Below are positions 1 to 6,958 of a DNA stretch of 7,911 nt, in pieces. Source of the stretch: Candidatus Omnitrophota bacterium (lineage in GTDB: Bacteria > Omnitrophota > Gorgyraeia > Gygaellales > Profunditerraquicolaceae); NCBI GenBank assembly GCA_018818365.1, contig JAHISH010000220.1, positions 1 through 7,911 of the forward strand, given 5' to 3'. The notes under the pieces were generated by a model that saw nothing but the letters and a program-made list of their open reading frames with translations, did no database searches and had not been told where the DNA came from. Within the stretch, counting starts at the first letter, position 1; each line of letters starts with the position of its first letter. A program made the position numbers and the translations under genes.

Positions 1-423
1 GAAGTAATTTCATGGGGCAGGCAATTGGGGATAAGGAATTTGGGATTTTTTATGATAGGAATACCAGGGGAGACCATGCGTACTGCGCGGAATACGATTG
101 CGTTAAGCAGATCTCTGGGATTGGATTATATCCAGATCACCCGAGTTACCCCTTTTCCTAATACCGAGTTGTACCGAATGTTAATAGAGAGCGGTTTTGG
201 GGATTACTGGAGAGAATTTACTAAAGACTCATCAGCGGAGAGATCTCTGCCGCTGGTGGGTACTGATCTGACTTCAGAGGAAGCGATGCGCCTTATCGCG
301 CAGGCATATCGCGCATTCTATTTTAGGCCGCAGTATATCTTTCGCGCGCTTAAAAGGACAAGGAGTATTTTGGAATTGAAGAATTCGGTTGAGGCGGCAC
401 TAGGGTTACTTGTTACTTCGTGA
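1..423 (+). CDS. BchE-type radical SAM protein, C-terminal part (5' end cut by window)
   Basis: The reading frame is open from base 1 to the TGA at 421-423, giving about 140 residues, so the true start lies upstream. What remains is the end of a radical SAM barrel. It includes the late strand 'FFMIGIPGET', matching the FxxGxPxET segment typical of BchE/MiaB-like radical SAM proteins, then 'PFPNTELY' and a C-terminal 'FYFRPQYI' tail. The same three landmarks occur in the same order in the two genes downstream, so this is a third member of the tandem family. The CxxxCxxC cluster and any cobalamin-binding domain would lie outside the window. The gene ends 10 bases before the next start, suggesting translational coupling. 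The family uses a 4Fe-4S cluster and SAM to start radical chemistry; the substrate here is unknown. An internal TTG or ATG start is unlikely because it would leave only a fragment of a barrel. Confidence 0.85.
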   Translation, partial: EVISWGRQLGIRNLGFFMIGIPGETMRTARNTIALSRSLGLDYIQITRVTPFPNTELYRMLIESGFGDYWREFTKDSSAERSLPLVGTDLTSEEAMRLIAQAYRAFYFRPQYIFRALKRTRSILELKNSVEAALGLLVTS

Positions 424-433
424 TCTGTTGACT

Positions 434-1849
434 ATGAACGCATTACTTATTAATCCTCCGACAGGAAGGTATATGAGGCAGGACCGTTCTCAAGTCCCTC
501 TTGATACCAGGGTTGCCGAGCCTCCCCGGCCTCCCATGGATTTAGCAAGTATTGCTGCGGTAATGGAAAGAGAAGGGGTTACCTGCCGCATCAGGGATTA
601 CCCTATGGAACAGAAGGATTGGGATGATTATGCTGCGGATCTTATCGATTTTAAGCCGGAGGTTGTTATAATCAGTACCACAACCCCGACGGTCAGCGGT
701 GATCTTAAGGCTGCGGAGATTGCGAAACAAAAAGATCCGAAGATCCGCGTGATTGCCAAAGGTGCCTACTTCTTGGTCTTTGATAAAGAGATCCTGGCTC
801 AATACCAGAGTCTTGATTTGGTAATACGCGGGGAACCGGAGTTGTCAGTGCGGGATATCGTCCAGGGCACGCCGTATGCGCAGATCTTAGGAATTACCTT
901 CCGAAGCGGCACCGAGATTATCAGGAATGAGGATAGGCCTTTTAATGAGAATCTAGATGATTTGCCTTTTCCTGCCCGGCACCTTTTAAATAATCAGCTT
1001 TACCTGACTCCGGATACCCGGGAACCGATCGCTTTTATTGAAAGCAGCCGTGGTTGTTTTAACCGCTGCGTCTTTTGCGCGGCACGTTTAGTATCGGGGA
1101 ATAAGATGCGTATGCGCTGCGTCGATTCTGTTTTTACGGAACTAAAAAAATGTGTGCATGATTTTGGGTTTCGGAATTTTTTCTTTCTCGCGGATACCTT
1201 TACCTGGCATAAAGAATGGGTGGTGGATTTATGCAAAAAAATAGTTAACGAAGGCCTTCAGATACGCTGGGGAGCAAACAGCCGGATTGATTCCTTGGAT
1301 GAGGAGCGATTATCCTGGATGAAGAATGCGGGGTGCTACGTCATAGGATTCGGCGCCGAGAGCGCCAGTCAGTATATGCTGGATAAGATGCATAAGAAGA
1401 CCTGTGTTAAAGATATCGAATCAGTAGTGGACCTCTGTAGACGATACGGGATAGAAAGCTACCTTATGTTTGTGATCGGCCTGCCCTGGGAGACTGCCGA
1501 GACTATTCAGCAGACCGTGCGTTTTGTAAAGAAGACAAAAGCTTCTTTTATCGAAGTCAATCTTGCCTATCCTCTTCCGGGGACCGATTTTTATATTATG
1601 GCTAAGGAAAATTGTTTATTTAATGAGGATGAGTTAATAGGAAGCGATCATAGCACGCCGTTAGTCAGGAGTTTTTCGCTGGATTCAAAAGAACTTGACC
1701 GCGCACGCAAGAAGGTCTTGCGGGCATTTTACTTGCGTCCCGCGTACATGGGATCGCGTATTGCTAAGATTCGCTCTTGGCGTGTGGCCTGGGCTTATTG
1801 CGTCTATGCGGTGCGGCTGGTGAAGAATATCCTGTGGGGGTGCCGATGA
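434..1849 (+). CDS. B12-binding-like / radical SAM protein (BchE family), paralogue A
   Basis: Predicted 471-residue enzyme. Residues 1 to about 140 form a Rossmann-like domain in the place of the cobalamin-binding domain. It opens with 'MNALLINPPTG', has 'PRPPMDL' near 33-37, and has 'AKGAYFL' around 108-114 where family members usually have a GGPH-like turn; here position 112 is Tyr. The radical SAM domain begins at 'SSRGCFNRCVFC', with the 4Fe-4S cysteines at C208, C212 and C215. 'DTFTW' starts at D254 and the late strand is 'FVIGLPWET'. The tail has 'FYLRPAYM'. The ATG at 434 is chosen because the protein then aligns residue for residue with the next gene's N-terminus; an in-frame TTG at 410 would overlap the upstream gene and add unmatched residues. 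No clear Shine-Dalgarno precedes it, so coupling to the upstream gene is likely. The family includes cyclases and methyltransferases; the reaction here is unknown. Confidence 0.9.
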   Translation: MNALLINPPTGRYMRQDRSQVPLDTRVAEPPRPPMDLASIAAVMEREGVTCRIRDYPMEQKDWDDYAADLIDFKPEVVIISTTTPTVSGDLKAAEIAKQKDPKIRVIAKGAYFLVFDKEILAQYQSLDLVIRGEPELSVRDIVQGTPYAQILGITFRSGTEIIRNEDRPFNENLDDLPFPARHLLNNQLYLTPDTREPIAFIESSRGCFNRCVFCAARLVSGNKMRMRCVDSVFTELKKCVHDFGFRNFFFLADTFTWHKEWVVDLCKKIVNEGLQIRWGANSRIDSLDEERLSWMKNAGCYVIGFGAESASQYMLDKMHKKTCVKDIESVVDLCRRYGIESYLMFVIGLPWETAETIQQTVRFVKKTKASFIEVNLAYPLPGTDFYIMAKENCLFNEDELIGSDHSTPLVRSFSLDSKELDRARKKVLRAFYLRPAYMGSRIAKIRSWRVAWAYCVYAVRLVKNILWGCR

Positions 1850-3246
1850 AGGCATTTCTGATAAATCCTCCGTCAGGTTTATTCGTCCGGGAAGATCGCT
1901 GTCAGAGCGCAGTAGGGGATTTCACCGTCTCTGTGGTCAGGCCGCCAATGGACCTTATGTTCATGGCGTCAAGCTTAGAGTCGTTAGATATTAGCTGCCG
2001 TATTAAAGATTATCCTATCGAGGGCGGAGATTGGGAATCTTTTAAGGATGACTTCACAAAATTCATGCCGGATATTTTGATTATCAGCGTTACGACCCCG
2101 ACAATTGAAAAAGACCTGCATGCTGTTCGTCTTGCCAAAAAGATTGTTAAGAATCTGCTTACCATTGCCAAAGGCGCCCATTTCCTGGAGGAGGACCAGA
2201 GAGTCTTAGCGTCGTGTAAGGAACTGGATGTGATTGTGCGGGGAGAGAGCGAATTGGTGGTTAAGGAGCTGCTTAGCTCTTCTGATTGGAGCGCGATACA
2301 AGGGATCACCTACCGTGTGAATGAGAGAATAGTGCGCAACCCCGCGCGAGAGCTCTTGGAGAATTTGGATGCATTACCTTTGCCTGCACGCAGGCTTGTC
2401 AAGAACCACCTTTATCCTCGTCCAGATACTGCGGAGCCAATGGCAGTCATAGAGACCAGCAGAGGGTGCCCCGGGGATTGTATTTTTTGTCTGGTCGGAC
2501 AGGTCTCCGGCAAGAAGATACGCCTTCGTTCTGTATCGGGAATCGTCGATGAAGTAGAAGGATGTATCCGCGAATTCGGCATCCGGAATTTTCATTTTAA
2601 ATCCGACACCTTTACCTGGAAGAAAGAATGGGTGATTGAGCTTTGTCAGGAAATATGCCGTCGGGGGATTAAGATACAGTGGCTATGTAACAGCCGTGTA
2701 GATACGCTGGATAGGCAGCGCCTGGAGTTTATGAAGAAGGCCGGCTGTTGGGCAATCGGCCTGGGAGTTGAAAGCGGTAATCAGGATATACTTGATAATA
2801 TCCATAAGGGGATTACTCTTGCGCAGGCGCAAGAGGCAGTGAGTCTTTGCCGGGAATTCGGCATTCTTTCGTATGTCTATTTTATCATCGGGTTTCCCTG
2901 GGATAACAAGGAGACAATTGAGGACTCGGTTCGTTTTGCGCTGAAACTGGATCCTGATTTTGTTGATTTTTTCCTTCCCTTTCCTTTTCCGGGTACCGGA
3001 TTAGAGAAGATCGCCAGAGAACAGGGTTTGTTCGACGGTCAAATGCCGGTTGCGGCTTACTCTCAGGCGGGGTTACGGACCGCGTCACTGACTAGAGAAG
3101 AATTAATGGCGCTTAAGAAGAGTGCATTGGCACGATTCTATCTGCGGCCCGGGTATATACTTAAGAAGTTTGCCGGTGCGGCTTCCTGGAGGGTACGCCG
3201 GAATTACTTTTATCACGGGCTTAAGGCACTGCGGCGGATGCGGTAA
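1846..3246 (+). CDS. B12-binding-like / radical SAM protein (BchE family), paralogue B
   Basis: Predicted 466-residue enzyme, a tandem paralogue of the preceding gene. Its ATG overlaps the upstream TGA in an ATGA junction, with GGGGG five bases upstream as a possible ribosome binding site. The N-terminal domain starts 'MKAFLINPPSG'; by hand count, 27 of the first 60 residues match paralogue A without a gap. The cluster cysteines in 'RGCPGDCIFC' are C208, C212 and C215, the same numbers as in paralogue A, and 'DTFTW' also starts at residue 254. Unlike paralogue A it has His at position 112 ('AKGAHFL'). The late barrel strand is 'FIIGFPWDN' and the tail carries 'FYLRPGYI'. No DxHxxG motif is present, which is normal for this class. 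An in-frame upstream start at 1777 exists but would lie inside the previous gene and add residues with no family match. The substrate is unknown; divergence from A suggests consecutive or distinct reactions. Confidence 0.9.
   Translation: MKAFLINPPSGLFVREDRCQSAVGDFTVSVVRPPMDLMFMASSLESLDISCRIKDYPIEGGDWESFKDDFTKFMPDILIISVTTPTIEKDLHAVRLAKKIVKNLLTIAKGAHFLEEDQRVLASCKELDVIVRGESELVVKELLSSSDWSAIQGITYRVNERIVRNPARELLENLDALPLPARRLVKNHLYPRPDTAEPMAVIETSRGCPGDCIFCLVGQVSGKKIRLRSVSGIVDEVEGCIREFGIRNFHFKSDTFTWKKEWVIELCQEICRRGIKIQWLCNSRVDTLDRQRLEFMKKAGCWAIGLGVESGNQDILDNIHKGITLAQAQEAVSLCREFGILSYVYFIIGFPWDNKETIEDSVRFALKLDPDFVDFFLPFPFPGTGLEKIAREQGLFDGQMPVAAYSQAGLRTASLTREELMALKKSALARFYLRPGYILKKFAGAASWRVRRNYFYHGLKALRRMR
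2816..2835 (+). repeat. Near-perfect inverted repeat inside radical SAM paralogue B
   Basis: CTCTTGCGC at 2816-2824 and GCGCAAGAG at 2827-2835 are exact reverse complements separated by 2 bases. As RNA this would fold as an 8-pair stem with a CAGG loop. It sits within codons for 'TLAQAQEA'. No T-run follows, so it is not a terminator. It may be chance arising from codon choice. Confidence 0.45.
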
Positions 3247-3254
3247 AAAGACCA

Positions 3255-3992
3255 ATGAATGAAGAGATTATTAAAGCACAGGAAGATAATGCACGTACCC
3301 CTAATTATAATAAGTGGATACTAGAGTCTATTCTTCCCTATGTGGGTACGCGCATTCTGGATGTAGGGGCAGGGCAAGGTAATTTTTTGCCTTATTTCCT
3401 GCAGAAGGAGTTTCTGCTGGCGACCGATATCTTAGATGTTTTTGTGGAGAAACTTACGGTGACTTATAGCCTTCGGACGAACGTCAAGGTCTGCAAGGCA
3501 GATATTCAAAACGAAGAGTTTATAGAAATCGCCCGTCGGTATTACGTTGATACGGTCATATGCAATAATGTGTTGGAACATGTGCAGGATGATCAGAAGG
3601 CATTGAGGAATATCAGCGCAATGCTTCCTCCGGGCGGGAGAGGAAATTTGATACTGGTCTTGCCTGCGTTTCAGATTCTCTATAGCAGGTGGGACCGGGC
3701 AGTAGGGCATTTCAGAAGATATGATTTCTCTGATATTCAGAGTAAGCTTCAAAAAGAGGGGTTTAGTATTAAGAGAAGTTTCTACATGAATTGTATCGGT
3801 TTCTTCGCGTGGTTTGTTAACGGCAAGATCTTGCATAACACCCCTTACACGGGAGCATTTATTAAAGAACAGGTTCTTTTATTTGATCGTTACATGGTGA
3901 AGCCCTTACGCTTTATGGAAAGAATAATTCCTCCTGCGTTTGGGCAGACATTAGTCATTATTGCGCACCATACGTATTCTCCTATAAAGTAA
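3255..3992 (+). CDS. Class I SAM-dependent methyltransferase
   Basis: Predicted 245-residue soluble enzyme that would transfer a methyl group from S-adenosylmethionine. The SAM-binding glycine-rich loop is 'ILDVGAGQG' (residues 34-42). The acidic residue after strand 2 is D58 in 'ATDIL', and D83 in 'KADI' fits the adenine-contacting position. The strand-4 motif is 'NNVLEHV' (104-110), followed by 'LPPGG' (124-128). The segment 'SRWDRAVGHFRRY' (144-156) is characteristic of a Methyltransf_11/23-like subgroup that often sits beside, or is fused to, polyprenyl-phosphate-type glycosyltransferases; such a glycosyltransferase lies three genes downstream. It starts 8 bases after the previous stop with only a weak purine stretch (AAAAAG) as a ribosome binding site, so coupling is probable. 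The acceptor could be a sugar, a lipid or a small acid; the sequence does not decide it. Confidence 0.88.
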   Translation: MNEEIIKAQEDNARTPNYNKWILESILPYVGTRILDVGAGQGNFLPYFLQKEFLLATDILDVFVEKLTVTYSLRTNVKVCKADIQNEEFIEIARRYYVDTVICNNVLEHVQDDQKALRNISAMLPPGGRGNLILVLPAFQILYSRWDRAVGHFRRYDFSDIQSKLQKEGFSIKRSFYMNCIGFFAWFVNGKILHNTPYTGAFIKEQVLLFDRYMVKPLRFMERIIPPAFGQTLVIIAHHTYSPIK

Positions 3993-3995
3993 ACT

Positions 3996-5897
3996 ATGTG
4001 TGGCATCGTAGGGATCTATCATACTGATAAGTCAGCAGGCCTTCAGCAAGAGGTGCTCCGGCAGATGTGCGAGACGTTGGTGCATCGGGGGCCTGATGAC
4101 GAGGGGTACTTTATTCATGAGAATATGGGGGTGGGTATACGCCGCTTAAGCGTAATCGATATCGCCCAAGGGCATCAGCCGCTCCCTAACGAGGATAATT
4201 CCGTCTGGGTTATTCATAACGGAGAAATATATAACTTTGAAGAGCTTCGTGCCCAGTTACTCAGCAGAGGCCATCGCTTCCGTACTCTTTCAGATGCTGA
4301 GGTTATCGTGCATCTATATGAAGAGAAGCAGGAAGATTGCCTTGAATATCTCGAGGGGATGTTTGCCTTTGCCGTGGTGGATACAAAAAGAAGAAAGTTT
4401 TTTGTCGCCAGGGATCGTTTAGGGATTAAGCCGCTTTATTATGCTGCTTTTAACGGCAGCGTGGTCTTTGCGTCCGAACTTAAAGCCTTGATGTGTGCCC
4501 CCGGCTTTAGAAGAGAAATCGACCGGCAATCGCTGTATCACTTTTTTTCTTTGAACTATACTCCTTCTCCCGAAACGATCTTAAAAAATGTTAACCAGCT
4601 TCCCGCAGGAGCATTTTTTACTATCAGCGCAGGCCAGGGCCTGCGGGTACGTCATTACTGGGACCTGAAGGTCCCGGAGTATACACGCGATACAGAGCAA
4701 GAGATAGAAGAGAAGATCAGATATCTGCTTAAACAGGCAGTCAGCCGTATGCGAAAGAGCGATGTCCCTTGGGGAGCTTTCTTGAGCGGGGGGATTGACT
4801 CTAGCACCCTTGTGTATTTTCTTAGCCAAATCTCTCCCGGCCGGCTTAAAACATTCTCTTTAGGATTTAATGAAGCCTCATATGATGAAACTGCGTTTGC
4901 AACGCTTGCCGCGCAGGAGTTTGCAAGCGACCATTATGCACTCCAATGTCATGCCTCTGACCTTATGCGGATTTTTCCTCAGGCAGTCTGGCATGCGGAT
5001 AATCTCTTAGCGGATCCTGCGATGATTCCTTTGTACCTTTTATCCGCGTATGCCAAGACTCAGGTAACGGTATGCTTTTCCGGAGACGGAGGGGATGAGT
5101 TATTTATGGGGTATCCTACTTATCGCGCGGACCGTTATCTTAAGTGGTATCGATTATTGCCTTCATGGGCCAGATCGCGGATCGTCAAAAAATTAGTAGC
5201 GAGTATGCCTTCTTCAACCGATAAATTAAGCCTTGAGTATAAAGCTAAAAAGTTTGTCGAGGGAGCAGATCTCTCTCCTGCGCGGGCACACTACTGGTGG
5301 CGGACAGTCTTTACCGATAGGGAAAAAGAGAATTTATTTACCAATGATTTCTTGCGTGAAGTAAAAGAAAAGGATTCATACCAGGTATATTCCCGTTGTT
5401 ACAAGCGGCAGGCAGGAGAAATGTCTGCAATGGACCAGTATCTCTATGCGGATCTAAAGGTGTGGCTTCCCGACAATAATCTCGTACGAGTCGATGCAAT
5501 GAGCATGGCCCATGGATTAGAAGTACGAGTTCCTTTCCTGGACCGGGAGCTTGTTGAGTATGTGGCTAGTATCCCCCCGGCTTTGAGGATGAAAAGAGGC
5601 ATATTAAAATATCTGCTTAAAAAGTCCATGCGTAAGAGACTGCCCTCCTCAATTATCAAGAGGAAGAAAGCAGGGTGGCATGTGCCTCTAGGCGGATGGT
5701 TTCAGCACGAATTGAAAGATCTGGTGACGCAAACACTGCTTTCATCAGATACGGGGACTGAAGGGATCTTTAATAAGCGATTTATTCAGGGGGTACTGGA
5801 CGACCATTGCGCAAAACGCCGTACCAATACCTTTAAGATCTGGGGGCTTTTAGTATTCTTTCAATGGCATAAGACGTTCTTTCGCGATACTGCCTAA
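3996..5897 (+). CDS. asnB: Asparagine-synthetase-type glutamine amidotransferase (AsnB family)
   Basis: Predicted 633-residue two-domain enzyme. The N-terminal class II glutaminase starts 'MCGIVGIY', with the nucleophile Cys2 exposed after Met removal. 'HRGPDDEG' (30-37), 'NGEIYN' (75-80) and D100 in 'SDAEV' complete the glutamine pocket. The C-terminal domain has the ATP pyrophosphatase loop 'SGGIDSS' (264-270), 'SGDGGDE' (362-368) and the late motif 'SMAHGLEVRVPFLD'. Glutamine-derived ammonia is used to amidate a carboxylate after adenylation. The protein is longer than E. coli AsnB (about 554 residues), and GDGGDE replaces the GEGxDE form of housekeeping AsnB. Both features fit the asparagine-synthetase-like paralogues found in surface-polysaccharide and exosortase-linked clusters. 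I infer amidation of a pathway acid, as proposed for WbpS-type enzymes, rather than free asparagine synthesis. It starts 3 bases after the upstream stop without a strong ribosome binding site. The symbol denotes the family only. Confidence 0.9.
   Translation: MCGIVGIYHTDKSAGLQQEVLRQMCETLVHRGPDDEGYFIHENMGVGIRRLSVIDIAQGHQPLPNEDNSVWVIHNGEIYNFEELRAQLLSRGHRFRTLSDAEVIVHLYEEKQEDCLEYLEGMFAFAVVDTKRRKFFVARDRLGIKPLYYAAFNGSVVFASELKALMCAPGFRREIDRQSLYHFFSLNYTPSPETILKNVNQLPAGAFFTISAGQGLRVRHYWDLKVPEYTRDTEQEIEEKIRYLLKQAVSRMRKSDVPWGAFLSGGIDSSTLVYFLSQISPGRLKTFSLGFNEASYDETAFATLAAQEFASDHYALQCHASDLMRIFPQAVWHADNLLADPAMIPLYLLSAYAKTQVTVCFSGDGGDELFMGYPTYRADRYLKWYRLLPSWARSRIVKKLVASMPSSTDKLSLEYKAKKFVEGADLSPARAHYWWRTVFTDREKENLFTNDFLREVKEKDSYQVYSRCYKRQAGEMSAMDQYLYADLKVWLPDNNLVRVDAMSMAHGLEVRVPFLDRELVEYVASIPPALRMKRGILKYLLKKSMRKRLPSSIIKRKKAGWHVPLGGWFQHELKDLVTQTLLSSDTGTEGIFNKRFIQGVLDDHCAKRRTNTFKIWGLLVFFQWHKTFFRDTA
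4628..4645 (+). repeat. Inverted repeat / hairpin inside the amidotransferase gene, copy 1
   Basis: CGCAGGC at 4628-4634 pairs perfectly with GCCTGCG at 4639-4645 across a 4-base CAGG loop. It lies in the codons for the linker between the glutaminase and synthetase domains, about residue 212. There is no T-run after it, so it is not an intrinsic terminator. Confidence 0.5.
4658..4677 (+). repeat. Inverted repeat / hairpin inside the amidotransferase gene, copy 2
   Basis: GGGACC at 4660-4665 pairs with GGTCCC at 4670-4675 around a TGAA loop. The stem extends outward by one G-T wobble (4659/4676) and one C-G pair (4658/4677), giving about 8 pairs. It begins only 12 bases after the previous hairpin, in the same inter-domain linker. 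No T-run follows. Confidence 0.5.
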
Positions 5898-5903
5898 GGA
5901 GGT
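5896..5903 (+). promoter_or_regulatory. Strong Shine-Dalgarno for the SPASM-type radical SAM gene
   Basis: AAGGAGGT is a full anti-16S match and overlaps the TAA stop of the amidotransferase (5895-5897). It ends 11 bases before the ATG at 5915. A second purine run, GGAGAGG at 5904-5910, ends 4 bases before the ATG. This is by far the strongest ribosome binding site in the window and supports the start at 5915. Confidence 0.75.
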
Positions 5904-5914
5904 GGAGAGGTCTG

Positions 5915-6958
5915 ATGTGGAGGTCATTGATTGCGCATCTGGGTTTCATGCGATATAAACCGAAAGTGATTATTCCTTTAGTAAAAGGGGTTATCAGTAA
6001 GAAGGTTCTTAAGCGAATGGTTTTACGTACCGTGGATCTGGCGGTAACGGGAGATTGCCATTACCGTTGTGAATTCTGTTCGGCATATACGCTGTACCGC
6101 AAAGGCGGCCCCTATCTTTCAGTACCGCAGATACACAGAATTTGGGAAGAATGCCGCGCATTGGGAGCGATGCATGTGAATCTGACTGGAGGTGAGCCGT
6201 TAATGCGTGGGGTTGAAGAACTCTGCGTGATTATCGGGCAGCTTTTTCCTTCGAAGTACCTGGTTTCTTTAGTGACGAGTGGTTTTAGCCTTACCTCTGA
6301 AAAAATTAGAAAGCTTAAGGAATCCGGCTTAGATACTTTGCAGTTGAGTATTGAAAGCCTCGATCCTGACGTGCATGACCACTTAGTAGGCTTCAAGGGA
6401 AGCCATGGAACCATTATTGAATCTTTGCGTTACGCCAAAGAAGCAAAGCTTAACGTGTGCCTGAATGCGGTATTCTATCATGATAATAGTAGAGAGATAC
6501 ATAGGCTTATTGATTTTTGTAAGAAACAAAAGGTTTTCTTGGTTCTTAATACGGCCTCTTCAGAGGGGAAATGGGCAGCACAGGGGCATAATAGATTGCA
6601 GAAGAAAGACATCGTTTTGTTTGAACGTTTCTTGCGAGCGCCTTACGTGCGGCATGACTCTTCAATGAACTATTCGCTTAAGCGCGAATGCCCGGGAGGC
6701 AAAGAGCGTATTCATATTACCGCCTATGGGGATGTGCTTACGTGTCCTCTGGTACAGATTAGTTACGGGAATGTGCTCAACGAGCCGCTTGCGGGTATCT
6801 ATCAAAGGATGAATGCGGTGCCTCTATTGAAGCGTTCCTGTAGTTTGTGTAAGCATGCGTTTGATGAAGAGTATTATCAAACGATGATCCAGCCATGCCA
6901 GGATTTTCAGGGTAGACCTGTATCCTGTACGGAACATCCTTGTATAAGGAGCGTATAG
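5915..6958 (+). CDS. Radical SAM protein with SPASM-like C-terminal cysteine domain
   Basis: Predicted 347-residue iron-sulfur enzyme. The SAM-cleaving cluster is held by C48, C52 and C55 in 'CHYRCEFC', followed by 'TGGEP' at 91-95, which binds SAM. The C-terminus resembles a SPASM domain: C259, then 12 residues to G272, 4 more to C277 ('YGDVLTC'), a gap, then C309 and C312 (CxxC), C328, C338 and C343. The first half fits the canonical CX9-15GX4C spacing; the later cysteines are more widely spaced than usual. SPASM enzymes carry auxiliary 4Fe-4S clusters and include peptide maturases and sugar or small-molecule modifiers. The segment 'ITAYGDVLTCPL...YGNVL' is of the type seen in many uncharacterised radical SAM/SPASM proteins. 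The start is set by the strong ribosome binding site just upstream; Met12 is a less likely alternative. No cobalamin domain is present, so it is a different type from the three upstream radical SAM genes. The substrate is unknown. Confidence 0.9.
   Translation: MWRSLIAHLGFMRYKPKVIIPLVKGVISKKVLKRMVLRTVDLAVTGDCHYRCEFCSAYTLYRKGGPYLSVPQIHRIWEECRALGAMHVNLTGGEPLMRGVEELCVIIGQLFPSKYLVSLVTSGFSLTSEKIRKLKESGLDTLQLSIESLDPDVHDHLVGFKGSHGTIIESLRYAKEAKLNVCLNAVFYHDNSREIHRLIDFCKKQKVFLVLNTASSEGKWAAQGHNRLQKKDIVLFERFLRAPYVRHDSSMNYSLKRECPGGKERIHITAYGDVLTCPLVQISYGNVLNEPLAGIYQRMNAVPLLKRSCSLCKHAFDEEYYQTMIQPCQDFQGRPVSCTEHPCIRSV
6946..6951 (+). promoter_or_regulatory. Ribosome binding site for the glycosyltransferase gene
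   Basis: AAGGAG lies 7 bases before the ATG at 6959, inside the last codons of the radical SAM gene. It fixes the start of the glycosyltransferase directly after the upstream TAG. Confidence 0.7.

Noticed and set aside
410..433. Upstream TTG start for radical SAM paralogue A
   Set aside because: It overlaps the previous gene and adds 8 residues absent from paralogue B, whose N-terminus aligns exactly from the ATG at 434.
1777..1845. Upstream in-frame start for radical SAM paralogue B
   Set aside because: The added residues are read out of frame through the conserved tail of the preceding gene; the ATG at 1846 forms an ATGA overlap and matches the paralogue start.
4237..4422. Plus-strand 61-codon frame inside the amidotransferase gene
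   Set aside because: It lies in an alternative frame within the well-conserved glutaminase domain and shows no motif.
4658..4677. Hairpin considered as an intrinsic terminator
   Set aside because: No T-run follows and it is in the middle of an intact gene.
6465..6668. Plus-strand 67-codon frame inside the SPASM radical SAM gene
   Set aside because: It is out of frame with a clear enzyme gene and shows no domain or signal.
5898..6958. SPASM radical SAM gene as part of a peptide (RiPP) maturation cluster
   Set aside because: No small precursor gene, leader-binding domain, peptidase or ABC transporter is visible in the window; glycan-type neighbours fit better, though the precursor could lie outside.
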